Notes under the pieces: model-generated
Told to the model about the DNA's origin: nothing
What the model saw: only the letters and a program-made list of their open reading frames with translations
The model's database searches: none
Shown: piece by piece, positions 5,263 through 6,593 of the stretch
Layout: each line of letters begins with the position of its first letter
How positions within the stretch are numbered: position 1 is the first letter of the stretch
Position numbers and translations under genes: made by a program
Assembly: GCF_004138495.1 (NCBI RefSeq)
Contig: NZ_ML142849.1
Span: 150,617-157,209, forward strand
Source: Phytoactinopolyspora endophytica
GTDB taxonomy: Bacteria > Actinomycetota > Actinomycetes > Jiangellales > Jiangellaceae
DNA length: 6,593 nucleotides
Reading direction: 5' to 3'

Positions 5263-6593
5263 GTGTCGTAACGGCCTTCCAACTGGTCGAGCACGGCCGT
5301 CGCCACGTCGGTCCCCGCTTCCAGGCGGGAGTTGACGCCGTACAGCGTCGCTCGATTGTCACCTATTCCCGCGGCCGGGGCGCCTTCGGCCGCCCAGCGC
5401 ACGTCGTCGAGGAACTCCTCGACCACCGGCACATGCGTGGGGTTGACGATCAGGTGGATGCTGTCCGGATCCCGTTGCCGATCGATCCGCCAGTTCCGTG
5501 TCTCGAGCCGATCGGCCACCGCCATCATGTCCACGACGTCCGATCCGACGGCGAATACGCTGATCGGCGGTTCACCGACGACGTGCAGACCCGGAATCGA
5601 CCGGATGCCTTCCTGCAACCTGTCCGTGGCCTCGAAGACCTCGGAGAAGATGGCACGGTATCCGGCCCTGCCCTCGAACCTGATAGCCGCCCACGAGCCG
5701 GCGATCGCCCCGCCGGGCCGGGTGCCGAGCAGCGTGGGTGAGGCCAGGATGCCGCCCGGCCAGTCCGTGTAGGCGGCGAACTGGTGCCGCCGCAGGCTCC
5801 GGTCCCGGTACAGGATGCTCGACGAGCCCTTCGGGCCGTACCCATACTTGTGCATGTCCGCCGTCATGGAGGTGACGCCAGGCACGTTGAAGTCGAACGG
5901 CGGCACCTTGCGCCCCAGCTCCCGGGCGAACGGCAGCGCGAAGCCGCCGATGGTGGCGTCGATGTGCAGGCCGATGCCGCGCTCACTCGTGCGGTCGGCG
6001 AGGTCCTCGATCGGATCCACGACGCCGTAAGGAAAACACGGTGCCGACGCGCAGGCCAGGATGGTCGAGTCGGTCATCGCGGCGGCGAACGCCGCCGGAT
6101 CCGCGCGGAAGGTATGGTCCACCGGAACCGGCACCGGCCGCACACCCAGGAGGTCACCCGCCTTCAGGAACGCGGGATGCGCCGTGACCGGGACCAGCAT
6201 CTCCGGATGGCTCACCTCCGGCCGCTCGGCGCGGGCCCGGTCCCGATATGCCTTGACAGCGAGGATGATGCTCTCGGTACCGCCGGAGGTCATGGTGCCA
6301 CCGGCGAGCTGCGGGTCAGCACCGAGAAGGTCGAGCAGCATCCACACGACCTGCTTCTCCATGGTCGCGACGCTGGGGAACGCCGTCGGGCCCAACAGGT
6401 TCTCGGATGCGAACTCGCGGTAGGCATCGTGCACGACCTCGTCGTGCTCGTCTCCAGCCCAGTAGATCAGGCTCCAGATCCGGCCGCGGCGCCAGTCCAC
6501 ATCATCCGCACGCAATGCGCGCAGCCGGCCGCGAAGCTCGCCGGCCGTCAGCCCATGCTCAGGAAACGGAACGTACGGCTCGTCAGAGTCCGT
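5259..6593 (-). CDS. sphingosine-1-phosphate-lyase-like / group II PLP decarboxylase-family enzyme, 5' end beyond window
   Basis: 444 residues are visible and the frame runs open through the right edge. An in-frame TTG at 6515 is not the start: the 26 codons upstream of it encode family-typical sequence (FPEHGL, then ELRGRLRALRADDVDW), so only a short N-terminus is missing. Using residues of the visible fragment, the features are 'GRIWSLIYWAG' (37-47), the GTMTSGGTES phosphate-binding region (99-108), TAHPAF with the PLP-stacking H139, HIDATIGGF with D212, the PLP lysine K249 in MHKYGYGPKG, and the S1P-lyase-type segment DWPGGILASP...GTRPGG (277-295). Family members either cleave a phospho-amino-alcohol by retro-aldol reaction or, as in the related MfnA and glutamate/cysteate-type decarboxylases, decarboxylate amino acids. 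The motifs resemble S1P lyase more, but no sphingolipid context is present. In this operon an amine- or aldehyde-forming step on a small amino acid is plausible. Its TGA overlaps the next gene's GTG by four bases. Confidence 0.88.
   Translation of the reverse strand, partial: TDSDEPYVPFPEHGLTAGELRGRLRALRADDVDWRRGRIWSLIYWAGDEHDEVVHDAYREFASENLLGPTAFPSVATMEKQVVWMLLDLLGADPQLAGGTMTSGGTESIILAVKAYRDRARAERPEVSHPEMLVPVTAHPAFLKAGDLLGVRPVPVPVDHTFRADPAAFAAAMTDSTILACASAPCFPYGVVDPIEDLADRTSERGIGLHIDATIGGFALPFARELGRKVPPFDFNVPGVTSMTADMHKYGYGPKGSSSILYRDRSLRRHQFAAYTDWPGGILASPTLLGTRPGGAIAGSWAAIRFEGRAGYRAIFSEVFEATDRLQEGIRSIPGLHVVGEPPISVFAVGSDVVDMMAVADRLETRNWRIDRQRDPDSIHLIVNPTHVPVVEEFLDDVRWAAEGAPAAGIGDNRATLYGVNSRLEAGTDVATAVLDQLEGRYDT

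Noticed and set aside
5121..5741. Open frame on the + strand (206 codons) opposite the start of the class V gene and the end of the S1P-lyase-like gene
   Set aside because: It spans the coupled junction of two real - strand genes and has no recognisable motif or ribosome binding site.

Overview
The window is GC-rich, and its codon use strongly favours G or C at third positions, as in actinomycetes (Streptomyces or a relative). The single leucine TTA codon in the five reading frames is consistent with that. The window is almost entirely coding. Five genes fill it with no intergenic space, and every junction overlaps by 1 to 7 bases. I see no RNA gene, insertion sequence, CRISPR array, convincing hairpin terminator or promoter; any promoters lie beyond the two edges.

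Left arm (1-2471, + strand): an ATP-grasp amino-acid/peptide ligase of the CphA/GshF-like type carries a C-terminal acylphosphatase domain with both catalytic residues. It overlaps by one base a second, shorter protein that is clearly its paralogue. The second protein has lost the ATP-binding lysine, the metal-binding positions, a block of about 69 residues and the acylphosphatase domain, so it looks like a pseudoenzyme partner.

Right arm (2465-6593, - strand): three genes joined by 4-base start/stop overlaps (GTGA, ATGA), transcribed leftwards. In order they are a sphingosine-1-phosphate-lyase/group II decarboxylase-like PLP enzyme (5' end beyond the right edge), a 702-residue class V aminotransferase/cysteine-desulfurase-superfamily PLP protein with an unrecognised N-terminal region of about 200 residues and a TTA sixth codon, and a complete assimilatory APS reductase (CysH) with its [4Fe-4S] cysteines and catalytic cysteine. 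The two arms converge tail to tail with a 7-base overlap.

Taken together this looks like part of a specialised-metabolite locus rather than ordinary sulfate assimilation. My inference is that CysH supplies sulfite, one or both PLP enzymes build or trim a small (possibly sulfonated) amino acid or amine, and the ATP-grasp pair joins it to another carboxylate through an acyl-phosphate. The enzyme families are well supported. The pathway and product are not shown by the sequence, and I do not recognise the cluster as a characterised one.
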